Shown here: positions 18,464 through 29,912 of the stretch, in pieces
Layout: each line of letters starts with the position of its first letter
How positions within the stretch are numbered: position 1 is the stretch's first letter
Origin: Sphingomonadales bacterium
Lineage (GTDB): Bacteria > Pseudomonadota > Alphaproteobacteria > Sphingomonadales > Sphingomonadaceae
Reading direction: 5' to 3'
NCBI GenBank assembly: GCA_019750455.1
Contig: JAIEOM010000076.1
Coordinates: 1-33,808 of the forward strand
Length of the DNA stretch: 33,808 bases
Position numbers and translations under genes: made by a program
Notes under the pieces: generated by a model
Database searches by the model: none
What the model was told of the DNA's origin: nothing
What the model saw: the letters and a program-made list of their open reading frames with translations, nothing else

Positions 18464-20585
18464 TCTGGCCGGGCGCCGTGTTGCCGCTGGCCGGACTGAT
18501 GGCCTGGCTCGCGGGTGCGTTGCTGAGCGCGGGTGCGATGCTGTGGATCTGGCGCCATGGGGAGCGCGGTCGGCCCGACCGGATCGGTTTGATGACCGCC
18601 TCGGCTGCCAGCGCCGTGTGGTGCGCGCTTGGCGCTTCGCTGGGAAGCGAGCATGGCGCGACTGTGATTGCGGCCGTGGCGCGGAATCTGGCCTTGCTGG
18701 CGACGATCTTCAGCCTGTTCGCCGCCGACGGGCGCAGCAACAGTCTGAAGCCGGTGCGCCCGGTTCTCGTGGCGCTGGTGCTGGTGCAGTTGCTTCAGCC
18801 CGTGGTGCTGCTGGTCGGCAGTCCGGCAGGCACGGCCAACCACGGGGACCTCGCGGCTTTCGAAGCCCGCGCGCTGATCGATATGCTGGTGGCAATCGGC
18901 GCGCTGATGCTGCTGCACAACCTCTACGCGGGGGCGGCCAGTTCGTTGCGGCCGGTGCTGCGCTGGACCGGCATGGCCCTGACGGGGATATTTGCCTACG
19001 ACCTCAATCTCCATACGCTCGCCTATCTCGGCGGAGCGATGCCGCGGGCGCTGGCGGACCTGCGCGGGTTGTTTGCCGGGGCGATGGCGGTGCTGTTCGC
19101 GCTCGGGATGAATGCCGCCGGCCCGCGCGTTCAGTTCAGCCCTTCGCGCGCGGTCACCTTCCGCACGCTCTCGCTGCTGCTGATCGGCGGCTATCTGGCC
19201 GGGATGGCGCTGGTCACCAAGTCGCTGGCATTGATCGGAGGCGATGTCGCACGAGCAAGCCAGGCGGTGTTCGTTGTTGCCGCAGTGATTGTCGCGGGCC
19301 TTGCCCTGCCTTCTCCGCGCCTGCGCGCATGGCTGCGCGTGACGGCCACCAAACACCTGTTCCAGCACCGCTACGACTATCGTCAGGAATGGCTGCGCTT
19401 TACCCGCACCATTGGTCATAGCACGACCGGCGGCGCGAGCCTTGAGGAGCGTGTAGTCAAGGCGCTGGCCGACATAACGGAAAGCCCGGCAGGCCTGCTG
19501 CTGACGCCCAATGAACAGGCGCAACTGGAACTCACCGCGCGCTGGAACTGGCCGACCATCGCCGTTCCTGCCGTGGCATTCGAGTTTGCACTGTCCGGAC
19601 TGCTCGAACAGCACAATCTCGTCCTTGCGCTTGACGAGGCGCGTGCCGGAATCGACCATCACGGCGAGGCTGGCTGCGTCCCCGGATGGCTGATGGAGGC
19701 CGACGATGCCTGGGCGCTCGTGCCCCTGATCCATTTCGACCGGCTTGTGGGCGTGATCGTTCTCGCCCGTCCGCGCAATCCGCGCCAGCTCGATTGGGAG
19801 GATTTCGATCTCCTGCGCGTTGCGGGGCACCAGCTGGCGAGCTACCTTGCCGAACAGGCGGGGCAACAGGCGCTGATGGATGCGAGCCGCTTTGACGAAT
19901 TCAACCGCCGCATGGCTTTCGTGATGCACGACATCAAGAACCTCGTCAGCCAGCTGTCCCTGCTTGCGGCGAACGCGGAAAAGCACGCGGACAACCCTGC
20001 CTTCCGTGCCGACATGCTGGTGACACTGCGCAATTCCGCCGACAAGCTTTCAGCCTTGCTGGCCCGTCTCGGGCGCTATGGATCGGGGCAGGTCGCCGCG
20101 CTTGGCGAGATCGAACTAGTGGAGCTTGGCCGCACCATAGCCACGCGCTTTGCCGGGGTGCATCCCGTCATGCTGACCAGAGAAGTGCCGGTGCGGATCA
20201 TGGGCAATCGCGAGGCGCTGGAACAGGCACTGATCCATCTTGTCCAGAACGCCATCGACGCGAGTGATCCGGCAAGTCCGGTGTTTCTCGACATCTCTGC
20301 TGACGGATTGTCCGGCAGCATCGAGGTGGTCGATTCCGGTAAGGGCATGAGTCCCGAATTCGTGCGGACCGGGCTCTACAAGCCCTTCGTTTCGTCAAAG
20401 GCAGGAGGCTTCGGCATCGGCGCCTTCGAGGCGCGCGAACTGGTGCGGGCGATGGGCGGCCGGATCACCGTGGAAAGCCGCGAAGGGCTCGGTACACGCT
20501 TCGCCATTGCGCTCCCGCTCGCTGAAGCGGTGCGGCTGCTGGGCGCAGGCGAAGCAAACTTCAGCGCAAGTCAGGAGGTCGCATA

Positions 20586-20586
<1 letters not shown>
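18460..20586 (+). CDS. prsK: PEP-CTERM system sensor histidine kinase PrsK-like
   Basis: GTG start at 18460 overlapping the previous stop (GTGA); N-terminal TM region, GAF-like region, FVMHDIKNLVSQLSLL H-box, LVQNAIDAS N-box, GGFGIGAFEARELVRAMGG. Confidence 0.85.
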
Positions 20587-21933
<1,347 letters not shown>

Positions 21934-21950
<17 letters not shown>

Positions 21951-23421
21951 GACCCTTGCCGTGCTGGCGACCGCGCTGGCCCTGGGTCTGGCGGCCTGCT
22001 CGCAAGGCCCCGGGCATCCTCCACGCCGCGGTCTGGGAGAGGGGAGCCCCGCTTTCGTGCAACTGCTTGCCGATGCGGATCGCGATATGGAGAGAGGCGC
22101 TTTTGCCGATGCAGGGCGCAAGCTTGACGAGGCGCGCAGCCTTGCGCCGGAAAGCCCCGACCTGTGGACCGCCATTGCCCGGCTGCGGCTGCGCGGCGGG
22201 GAGCACTTGATCGCGCTCGAAGCAGCCGATCGCGCGCTGGCCTTCGGTCCCGATCATGCGCCGGCCCTGTATCTGCGGGCGCTGATGGTTCGCGACGCCC
22301 ATGGCGCACCGGATTCGCTGATCTGGTTCGAAGCGGCGCGCCGGGCGGACGGAGACAATCCGGATATCCTCGCCGAATATGCCGCAACTCTCGGAGACAG
22401 CGGCGAGGCAGGTGCCATGCTGGAGGCGGTGCGCGGGCTGGCGGCTGCGGCACCCGATGATCCGCGCGTGCCATGGTTCCAGGCCGTGCTTGCTGCGCGC
22501 GGCGGGCACTACACCATCGCGCGCGGATTGCTGACGAAGAGCGGCATGGCGGCAAGAGGCGTGCCGGCGGCGATATTGCTCGATGCGGTTCTTGGCCTGG
22601 AGGAGGGCAACTCCGCCAGTGCCGCCGCTAGCCTTGAGGCGCTTGCTGAGCGGCAGCCTGCCAATGCGCGGGTGCGTGAAATGCTGGCTCGCGCCCTGCT
22701 CGATGGCGGGCGCGAGGAGGAGCTTTTGCGCCGCTTCTCACCCGAGACGCGCCTGCCCGAGGGCTCGCCCTATCTGTTGATGCTGGTTGCCCGCGCGCAT
22801 GAGCGGCTCGGCAATCGTGCCGCTGCCGCGCCGTTGCTGGCGCGCGCCTATCAGCCGGTCAGCACAGAGCCGGTGCTGCTTGCCGTGCGCGACGGCCTAC
22901 CCGGTCCCACCAGCGTCGTGCGGCGGGCGCTTTGGGCCGACAATGCCGCTGGCGCGCGGCAGGAGGCGGTCGCCCTTCGGTCCCGCTTTCCTGCCTCCGC
23001 CGATGTCGCCGTCCTGTCTGGCGATGCGTTGCTCGGTCAGGGTGATCCGCGTGCGGCTCTCGCCGCCTACGCCCGGGCTTCCGAAGCGCGTCGTCCCTGG
23101 CCGGTCACCCGCAAGGCGGCGTGGACCTTCGCACGCCACGGCAACACGGCTGCCGCCGAAATGCTTCTGACCCGGCAAGTGGCCGGCGAGCCCCAGACGG
23201 CCAGTGCGCTCGTCGATCTCGCGCGGCGGCAGGCGGCACGTGGCGACTGGCGGCGCACCGCGCTGCTGCTCGATCATGCGCTGGCACTTGGCGCAGGGCA
23301 CGATCCCGCCCTGCTCGATCTGCGGATGCGCGCGGCACGCGAGGAGGGTGACCGGGGCGGGGCGGAGAGGTTTGCTGCCCTGCTTGCCGAACTTCGCCCC
23401 CGCAGCCTGACCGCACGCTGA
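21934..23421 (+). CDS. TPR-repeat lipoprotein, possibly PrsT-like
   Basis: Start MTCRPRTLAVLATALALGLAAC (lipobox) at 21934, 17-nt overlap with prsR; repeated TPR-like Ala/Leu helices. Confidence 0.7.
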
Positions 23422-23471
23422 TCCGCGCCCGCTCGACAAGTGTGCTGCGGCAGGGCAGGGGCCTAGGCCTG

Positions 23472-24440
23472 ATGTTGACGCGCCTTCCCTTCCTCAAGGA
23501 CCCGATGATCGCCGTGCTGGTGATCGCCACCGCATTGGCGCTGGTGCTGCCCGCTGCGGGTGAGGCGCGCGCCACAGCGACCGCGGTGTCGAATGTCGGC
23601 ATCTTCGTGCTATTTCTCGTCAACGGGATGCGCATCCGCCGCAGCGAGATCGCGCGGGGCATCGCCAACTGGCGCTATTTCGGGCCGCTGATGCTGTTCG
23701 TGTTCGGCGCGATGACGCTGCTGGGCCTTGGCTTCGGGTTGCTGGCGGATAACGTGCTGCCGCCGCTGGTCGCATTGGGCTTTGTCTATCTGGGCTGCCT
23801 TCCTTCGACCGTGCAATCGGCGACCTCTTACACCAGTCTTGCGAACGGCAATGTCGCGCTGTCGGTGGTCGGCGCGGCGCTGATCAATATTGCAGGCGTT
23901 GTAGTCAGCGCGCCGATTTTCGCCGCTGTCGGCGGTGTTGGCGCGGGCGAGATCGGGGGCGGGGCGATCATCCGTATCGTCCTGATCCTGATCCTCCCAT
24001 TTGCCATCGGGCAGGCAGTGCAGGACCACTTCATCGACAAGCTCGTCGCCCACAAGGCCACCGCCGCTTGGCTGGACCGCGCGGTGATCGGGATTGCGGT
24101 CTATGTCGCCTTTTCCGGCGCGGTGGAACAAGGGCTGGCAACGATGTTTGCTGCCGCCGATTGGGCGGCGCTGGTCGTGCTGGTGCTGGCGATGCTGGGT
24201 CTGGCATTGGGCGCGGCGTGGGGCACGGGCGTAGCGCTCTGCCTGCCGCGGCCTGACCGGATCGCGTTCCTGTTCGCCGGATCGCAGAAGAGTGTCGCCA
24301 TCGGCGCGCCCCTGGCGGCGATCCTGTTCCCGCCAGCCAGCGCCGGCTTCGTCATTGCGCCGCTGCTGCTCTATCACCTCGCGCAGCTGGTGCTCGCCGC
24401 CCCGCTCGCGATGCGTCTGGCGCGGGCAGGCGAGGCCTAG
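23472..24440 (+). CDS. bile acid:sodium symporter family protein
   Basis: About ten hydrophobic helices; [63 protein letters not shown]. Confidence 0.85.
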   Translation: MLTRLPFLKDPMIAVLVIATALALVLPAAGEARATATAVSNVGIFVLFLVNGMRIRRSEIARGIANWRYFGPLMLFVFGAMTLLGLGFGLLADNVLPPLVALGFVYLGCLPSTVQSATSYTSLANGNVALSVVGAALINIAGVVVSAPIFAAVGGVGAGEIGGGAIIRIVLILILPFAIGQAVQDHFIDKLVAHKATAAWLDRAVIGIAVYVAFSGAVEQGLATMFAAADWAALVVLVLAMLGLALGAAWGTGVALCLPRPDRIAFLFAGSQKSVAIGAPLAAILFPPASAGFVIAPLLLYHLAQLVLAAPLAMRLARAGEA

Positions 24441-25315
24441 GCCTTGGGCTGGTAGGTCTGGTCGCTCGTGGGGAAGCTGCGGTCCCGCACTTCTGCGGCA
24501 TAGCGCGCCACGGTGCGGTCGATCACGCCGGCGATATCCTCGTAGCGCTTCACGAAGCGCGGCACGCGTTCGAACATGCCGAGCATGTCATCCGTCACGA
24601 GCACCTGCCCGTCGCACTGTGCCGAAGCACCGATTCCGATCGTTGGGCAGGAGACCGCCTGCGTTGCCGCGATGGCGATGGGTTCGACCACGCCCTCGAT
24701 GACGATGGCGAAGGCCCCGGCCTCGTCCAGTGCCTTGGCGTCGGAGACGATCTTCTCCGCCTCCGCATCGGAACGTCCGCGCGCGCCATAGCCGCCGAGC
24801 ACGTTGACCGCCTGCGGCGTGAGACCGACATGGCCCATCACCGGAATACCGCGCTGGCTGAGGAACGCCACCGTGGGTGCCATCGCCGCCCCGCCTTCAA
24901 GCTTTACCGCCGCCGCTCCCGTCTGCTTCAGCAGGAACGCCGCGCTCTCGAAGGCCTGCTCGGGCGAGGCTTCGTAGCTGCCGAAAGGCATGTCGACGAC
25001 CACCACCGAATGGTACGATCCGCGCACCACTGCTGCACCGTGGTTGGCCATCATCTCCAGCGTCACCGGCACGGTCGAGGGCAGGCCGTAGATCACCTGC
25101 CCGAGGGAATCCCCCACCAGCAGCAGATCGCAATGCGCGTCCAGCAGCTGCGCCTGACGCGCGGTATAGGCGGTGAGCATCACCAGTGGCTCGCCCGTCA
25201 CCCCGTCGGTCTTGCGCGTCCGGATGGCGGGCACGGTAAGCCGCTTCATCGGCTGCGGGGTGGGGTTGGCGCGGCTCGTGCTGGTGTCGAGCTGGAAGGT
25301 CGTTGACATGGCCAC
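24437..25315 (-). CDS. panB: 3-methyl-2-oxobutanoate hydroxymethyltransferase
   Basis: [78 protein letters not shown]. Confidence 0.96.
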   Translation of the reverse strand: MAMSTTFQLDTSTSRANPTPQPMKRLTVPAIRTRKTDGVTGEPLVMLTAYTARQAQLLDAHCDLLLVGDSLGQVIYGLPSTVPVTLEMMANHGAAVVRGSYHSVVVVDMPFGSYEASPEQAFESAAFLLKQTGAAAVKLEGGAAMAPTVAFLSQRGIPVMGHVGLTPQAVNVLGGYGARGRSDAEAEKIVSDAKALDEAGAFAIVIEGVVEPIAIAATQAVSCPTIGIGASAQCDGQVLVTDDMLGMFERVPRFVKRYEDIAGVIDRTVARYAAEVRDRSFPTSDQTYQPKA

Positions 25316-25445
25316 GGGTCTAGCGCCTGCGCTCGTCGGGGGAAAGCCTCGCTTTGCGGCTTGTGTTGCGAGGCAGTTGCGCTAGCGTTGCGGCCTGACG
25401 ATCGCGCGGGGGATCTGCCTGCGGTCAATGGGAGACCTAATTCAG

Positions 25446-25502
25446 ATGTTTCTTGACAGGATCAAGCCGCGCGCCGCGCAGGCGCGCAGGGGGAACTGCT
25501 AA
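25446..25502 (+). CDS. 18-aa putative leader ORF overlapping the permease start
   Basis: ATG TTT CTT GAC AGG ATC AAG CCG ... AAC TGC TAA = MFLDRIKPRAAQARRGNC*; stop overlaps the permease ATG as TAATG. Confidence 0.4.
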   Translation: MFLDRIKPRAAQARRGNC

Positions 25503-27061
25503 TGGCCACGAAACCGAACCGGAGCATCGCCGAGCGGATGTTCGCGCGCAAATCGATTGCGCAGGTCCAGCGCGAAAGCGCAACGAGCGAACTGAAGCGT
25601 TCGCTTGGCAAGTGGAACCTGCTTCTTCTTGGCGTGGGCTGCATCATCGGGGCGGGGATTTTCGTTCGCACCGGAAGCGCGGCGGCGCTGCATGCAGGGC
25701 CGGCGGTGCTGCTGAGCTTCGTCGTCGCCGGTATCGTCTGCGCCTTTGCAGGCCTGTGCTATGCAGAACTGTCCTCGACCCTGCCGGTATCGGGTTCGGC
25801 CTACACTTATGGTTATACGACGCTGGGTGAGTTCGTGGCGTGGATCATGGGCGCGTTGCTGCTGCTCGAATACGGGCTGGCCGCGTCGGTCGTGGCGGTG
25901 GGCTGGGGCGGCTACGTCGTCAGCCTGCTCGCTGATTTCGGTATCCAGATCCCGCCGCAGTTTACAGGACCTGCCGGCTATCCGCTGATGAAGGATGGCG
26001 CGCCGGTGCTGGTTGACGGTCAGGTGGTGACGACAATCTTCAATCTTCCCGCCTTCCTCATCTGCCTGGCGCTGGCCGCCCTGTTGGTGGTCGGCGTTTC
26101 GGAAAGCGCGAAGGTCAACAATGTCATCGTCGCCATCAAGGTCAGCGTGCTGACCGCCTTCATCGTTGTCGGCGGATTGATCGTGCTGTCGAACCTGCCC
26201 GAGCTGGTGGCCAGCAACTGGGTGCCGTTCATCCCGGAAAACGAGGGTGACGGCAAGTTCGGCGTCGACGGGATCATGCGCGCGGCCTCGATCGTGTTCT
26301 TCGCCTATATCGGCTTCGAGGCGGTCTCGACTGCTGGGCAGGAAGCCAAGGATCCGGCCAGGGACATGCCGTTCGGCATTATCGGCAGCCTTGTGGTGTG
26401 CACGGTGATCTACATGCTGGTCGCCGCGATCATGACGCTGCTTGTGCCGTACAACGCTCTCAACGTTCCCGATCCCGTCGCAGTGGTCGTGGACAATTTC
26501 GGCGCGCAGTGGGGCTGGCTGGCCAAGATCATCAAGGTCGGCGCGATTATCGGCCTGACCTCTGTGGTTCTCGTGCTGATGTATGCGCAGACCCGCATCT
26601 TCTACACCATGGCGCGCGACGGGCTGCTGCCCAAGGTGTTCGCCCGTGTGAACAAGCGGTTCCACACGCCTGCGGTCAACACCATCGTTGTCGGCGCGGT
26701 GACGGCGGTTGCGGCGGGCTTCTTCGACATCAACGTGCTGGGCGATATGACTTCGGTCGGCACGCTGGCCGCCTTCGCGATCGTGTGTCTTTCGGTGATC
26801 TATCTGCGCCGGGCCGCTCCGGAACTGCCGCGCGGCTTCAAGGTGCCGCTCTATCCGGTGCTGCCGGTGCTGGGCATCCTGTCGTGTCTGTATCTGATCA
26901 CCACGGTGCCGCTGAATGTGCTGATGTTCTTCATCTACTACATGATCGGCGGGGTTGCGCTGTATTTCATTTACGGCATTCGCAATTCCAACCTGCAGCA
27001 TGGCGACCCGCAGGATGATGCGCCCGATATGGGCGAGTTCCCGGGGCCGGTGGTCGACTGA
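25502..27061 (+). CDS. APC-family amino acid permease
   Basis: LKRSLGKWNLLLLGVGCIIGAGIFVRTGSAAALHAGPAVLLSFVVAGIVCAFAGLCYAEL; about 12 TM segments. Confidence 0.92.
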   Translation: MATKPNRSIAERMFARKSIAQVQRESATSELKRSLGKWNLLLLGVGCIIGAGIFVRTGSAAALHAGPAVLLSFVVAGIVCAFAGLCYAELSSTLPVSGSAYTYGYTTLGEFVAWIMGALLLLEYGLAASVVAVGWGGYVVSLLADFGIQIPPQFTGPAGYPLMKDGAPVLVDGQVVTTIFNLPAFLICLALAALLVVGVSESAKVNNVIVAIKVSVLTAFIVVGGLIVLSNLPELVASNWVPFIPENEGDGKFGVDGIMRAASIVFFAYIGFEAVSTAGQEAKDPARDMPFGIIGSLVVCTVIYMLVAAIMTLLVPYNALNVPDPVAVVVDNFGAQWGWLAKIIKVGAIIGLTSVVLVLMYAQTRIFYTMARDGLLPKVFARVNKRFHTPAVNTIVVGAVTAVAAGFFDINVLGDMTSVGTLAAFAIVCLSVIYLRRAAPELPRGFKVPLYPVLPVLGILSCLYLITTVPLNVLMFFIYYMIGGVALYFIYGIRNSNLQHGDPQDDAPDMGEFPGPVVD

Positions 27062-27083
27062 TCGACAACCTCTGGTGTGCGTG

Positions 27084-27120
27084 AAGGGCGCGGGGAGCAA
27101 ACGCTTCCCGCGCCCTTTGC
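27084..27120 (+). terminator. Terminator after the amino acid permease
   Basis: Perfect 11-bp arms aagggcgcggg (27084-27094) / cccgcgccctt (27107-27117) followed by ttgc. Confidence 0.65.
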
Positions 27121-27122
27121 AT

Positions 27123-27157
27123 TTGCCAGCGCCGCGATGTTGGAACATAATGCGAAC
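27123..27157 (+). promoter_or_regulatory. LexA-controlled promoter of imuA
   Basis: -35 TTGCCA (27123-27128), 17-bp spacer, -10 CATAAT (27146-27151); LexA box GAAC-N7-GAAC (27143-27157) overlaps the -10. Confidence 0.88.
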
Positions 27158-27159
27158 AG

Positions 27160-27939
27160 ATGAGTCGTTCGCCCATGCCCTCTACCGTTTTCAGACCCTC
27201 ACCCGCGCGCGTGTTGGCGCGCGGCCTGCCCGAGCCGCGCTGGCGGCCCGGCCTTGTCGCGCAGCCGTTCCATTCGGAAATCTTCGCCCCGGCAGACGAG
27301 GCGAGCGGGGCGGGGCTGGCGCTGGCTCTGGCGCGTGACGCCTTGACGTCATCGGGAGAGGGGCGGGGCGAGGATGACCGTCAGGTGTTGTGGGTACAGG
27401 ACCGTGCAGCGATCAGGCAGGGCGGGCGGCCGTGCCTTGCGGGCCTGTCGCCGGAGCTTGCGCACCGCCTGATCCATGTCGCCGCGGCCACACCGGAGGA
27501 TGCCCTGTTTGCGCTGGAAGAAGGGCTCAAGTGCCGCGACATCGCCTGCGTGATCGGGGAGATCGCGGGCAACCCGCGCGCGCTGTCCTTCACTGCCTCG
27601 CGCCGGCTCAGCCTGACGGCCGAGCGCCACGGGGTCAGGCTGTGGCTGGTGCGCTTGGATGCGCAGCCCGATCTGTCCTCGGCCCGGATGCGCTGGCAGG
27701 CGCGCTCTGCCCCTTCCGCAGCCCCGCGCTGGAACCCCGCTGCCCCCGGGCCTGCCTCATGGCAGGCAGAACTGTTCCGCGCGCGAGCCCACGCGCCGGG
27801 CCAATGGATGCTGAGCGATGATGCAGGAACCCTGCGCATCCGCCACGATCCCGACCTCGACTCCGCTGCCGCGCCGGATCCTCGCTATCTGGCTCGCCCG
27901 ACTGTCGGTCGATCGCTGGCGGCGCGCACACACGCCTGA
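27160..27939 (+). CDS. imuA: ImuA-like SOS mutagenesis protein (start may be the internal ATG at 27175)
   Basis: RecA/SulA-related ImuA-type sequence immediately upstream of an ImuB-like polymerase; LexA-box promoter. Confidence 0.85.
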   Translation: MSRSPMPSTVFRPSPARVLARGLPEPRWRPGLVAQPFHSEIFAPADEASGAGLALALARDALTSSGEGRGEDDRQVLWVQDRAAIRQGGRPCLAGLSPELAHRLIHVAAATPEDALFALEEGLKCRDIACVIGEIAGNPRALSFTASRRLSLTAERHGVRLWLVRLDAQPDLSSARMRWQARSAPSAAPRWNPAAPGPASWQAELFRARAHAPGQWMLSDDAGTLRIRHDPDLDSAAAPDPRYLARPTVGRSLAARTHA

Positions 27940-29440
27940 GGCGGACACTGCCCCGACCGCGCTGATCCTCGAGACAGCGCACGGCCCGCGCATCACGGCT
28001 GCCAATCAGGCCGGCATCGCCGCAGGTGCGCGCCCCGGCATGCTGCTCGCCGATGCGCGGGCGCTGTGTCCCGAACTTGCTGCTGTCCCGGCCGATCCGG
28101 CGGGCGATCTTGCCGCACTCGAAAAGCTCGCCCTGTGGGCGCAGCGGTGGGGGCCGTGGAGCGCGCTCGACCCGCCCGATGGCCTGCTGGTCGATGTCAC
28201 CGGCGCCGCCCACCTGTTTGGGGGCGAGGAGCGGCTGCTCGGGGATGTCGCACGCGCCTTCGCCGCGCGGGGCTTCACCGTCCGGCCCGCGCTGGCACCC
28301 ACGGCAGGCGCGGCATGGGCGCTTTCGCATTATGGACGGGGGGCGGCGATCCTTGCCCCGCAAGATGATCCGCTGCGCCTGCTGGCCGATCTGCCGGTCG
28401 CGGCGCTACGGCTCGACGATGACGTGCTCACCGTGCTGCGCCGCCTTGGTATCAAGCGGCTCGGGGAGCTTGCCGGCGTGAGCGGCGCAGGCGATGATCC
28501 GGTGCAGGAGGCCGCCGCGCGCGATGCGCTGCGCCGCCGTTTCCGCAATCGCCATTCCCCCGCCGCCAATCCGCTGCTGCGCCTTGACCAGCTGCTCGGC
28601 CGCGTGCCGGAACCGCTGCTGCCGGTGATCGCGCGAGCCATGCCGCTGGTGCAGCGCCGGTTGATGGAGCCGCTGCGCCACCGCGCGCTGCTCGACACAG
28701 TCCTCGCCGATCTCGCCGCCGCCATGGTCCGCGAGCTCGAGGCGCGGGGCGAGGGGGCGCGGCGGCTCGAACTGGCGCTGTGGCGGGTCGATGGCGAGGT
28801 GCTGCAACGCCGCATCGAACTCGCCGCCGCCACCCGCGAGGCGGCGCACATCACCCGGCTGTTCGCCGCGCGGCTTGACGATGTCGACGCCGGATTCGGG
28901 ATCGAGATGGTGCAGCTGCGCGCCAGCTGGAGCGAGCCGCTGCACCTCGCACAGACCGATCTCGATGCTGCGGCAGAAGATCACGGCACCGCGCTGGCCG
29001 CCTGCATCGATCGGTTGACGGTGCGACTCGGGCCGAAAGCCGTGACCCGCCCGGTCTCCCGCGCCAGCCACATTCCCGAGCGCGCACAAGGCTGGCAGCC
29101 CCCGCTCGCGCCTGTGCCGGCAAGCCAGCAGGCGCTTGCCTTCCACACCCGGCCGCTGAAACTGCTCGACCGTCCGGAGCCGATCGCGGTGCTCTATGCC
29201 TCGCCCGACGGAATCCCCCAGCGTTTCCGCTGGCGCGGGGCGGTGCACGAGGTTGTGCGGGTCGAGGGGCCGGAGCGAATTGCGCCCGAATGGTGGCGCG
29301 AACGCTCCACCACGCGTCTGCGCGATTACTACCGGATCGAGGACGAGGCCGGGCGGCGCTACTGGATCTACCGCCTCGGCATTGCGGGCGACGGGCGGGG
29401 CGGGGTGCCCGACTGGTTTCTGCAAGGCCTGTGCGCCTGA
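27818..29440 (+). CDS. imuB: ImuB-like Y-family DNA polymerase homologue
   Basis: RRILAIWLARLSVDRW, GMLLADARALCPEL, GPWSALDPPDGLLVDVTGAAHLFGGEERLL; C-terminal YRIEDEAGRRYWIYRLG. Confidence 0.9.
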   Translation: MMQEPCASATIPTSTPLPRRILAIWLARLSVDRWRRAHTPEADTAPTALILETAHGPRITAANQAGIAAGARPGMLLADARALCPELAAVPADPAGDLAALEKLALWAQRWGPWSALDPPDGLLVDVTGAAHLFGGEERLLGDVARAFAARGFTVRPALAPTAGAAWALSHYGRGAAILAPQDDPLRLLADLPVAALRLDDDVLTVLRRLGIKRLGELAGVSGAGDDPVQEAAARDALRRRFRNRHSPAANPLLRLDQLLGRVPEPLLPVIARAMPLVQRRLMEPLRHRALLDTVLADLAAAMVRELEARGEGARRLELALWRVDGEVLQRRIELAAATREAAHITRLFAARLDDVDAGFGIEMVQLRASWSEPLHLAQTDLDAAAEDHGTALAACIDRLTVRLGPKAVTRPVSRASHIPERAQGWQPPLAPVPASQQALAFHTRPLKLLDRPEPIAVLYASPDGIPQRFRWRGAVHEVVRVEGPERIAPEWWRERSTTRLRDYYRIEDEAGRRYWIYRLGIAGDGRGGVPDWFLQGLCA

Positions 29441-29499
29441 TCGGGCCCGCTTTGCGCGCTCAACATTTTTTTACCGTTTTGTGCGACGTTGCTTTCGCT

Positions 29500-29832
29500 A
29501 TGAACCTGCACTCGATCCCTCGTGGCGCCGAACGCCGGCCGATGAGCCTGACGGTGAAGAGCCGTGTGCGTTCGCGCGTAGTGTTCGTCGAACTGCTCGA
29601 TCTGTCCGAAGGCGGCTGCAAGATCCGCGCGAAGCCGGGCTTTGCCGAAGTGGGCGACCGGGTGACGATGAAGGTCAACGGCATCAACACCCCGCTCGGC
29701 GCGGTCGCCTGGATCGAGGGCGGACTGGCCGGAGTCGCCTTCGAAGGCGCAATGCACCCCGCGGTGCTCGATTTCCTGTGTCAGGGCGGTAGCGCACTTC
29801 AGGAAAGCCCCAGGCTGCGACGCATCCTCTGA
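29500..29832 (+). CDS. PilZ-domain protein (predicted c-di-GMP receptor)
   Basis: Start MNLHSIPRGAERRP; RGAER matches RxxxR and DLSEGG matches [D/N]xSxxG. Confidence 0.8.
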   Translation: MNLHSIPRGAERRPMSLTVKSRVRSRVVFVELLDLSEGGCKIRAKPGFAEVGDRVTMKVNGINTPLGAVAWIEGGLAGVAFEGAMHPAVLDFLCQGGSALQESPRLRRIL

Positions 29833-29854
29833 CGGCTGCTTGCAAGCTTTGCAT

Positions 29855-29887
29855 TTGGCAGGAGGGCTGTTGGAACATATAAGGAAC
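29855..29887 (+). promoter_or_regulatory. LexA-controlled promoter of the radical SAM-udgX-dnaE2 unit
   Basis: -35 TTGGCA (29855-29860), 17-bp spacer, -10 TATAAG (29878-29883); LexA box GAAC-N7-GAAC (29873-29887) overlaps the -10. Confidence 0.88.
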
Positions 29888-29912
29888 ACATGAAAGGTGT
29901 TTCCCGGTTCCC

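Noticed and set aside
18388-19986. 532-aa minus-strand ORF
   Set aside because: Antisense to the PrsK-like kinase; shadow ORF rich in Q/R/H
25499-27148. 549-aa minus-strand ORF
   Set aside because: Antisense to the permease; His/Arg/Asp-rich mirror of a membrane protein
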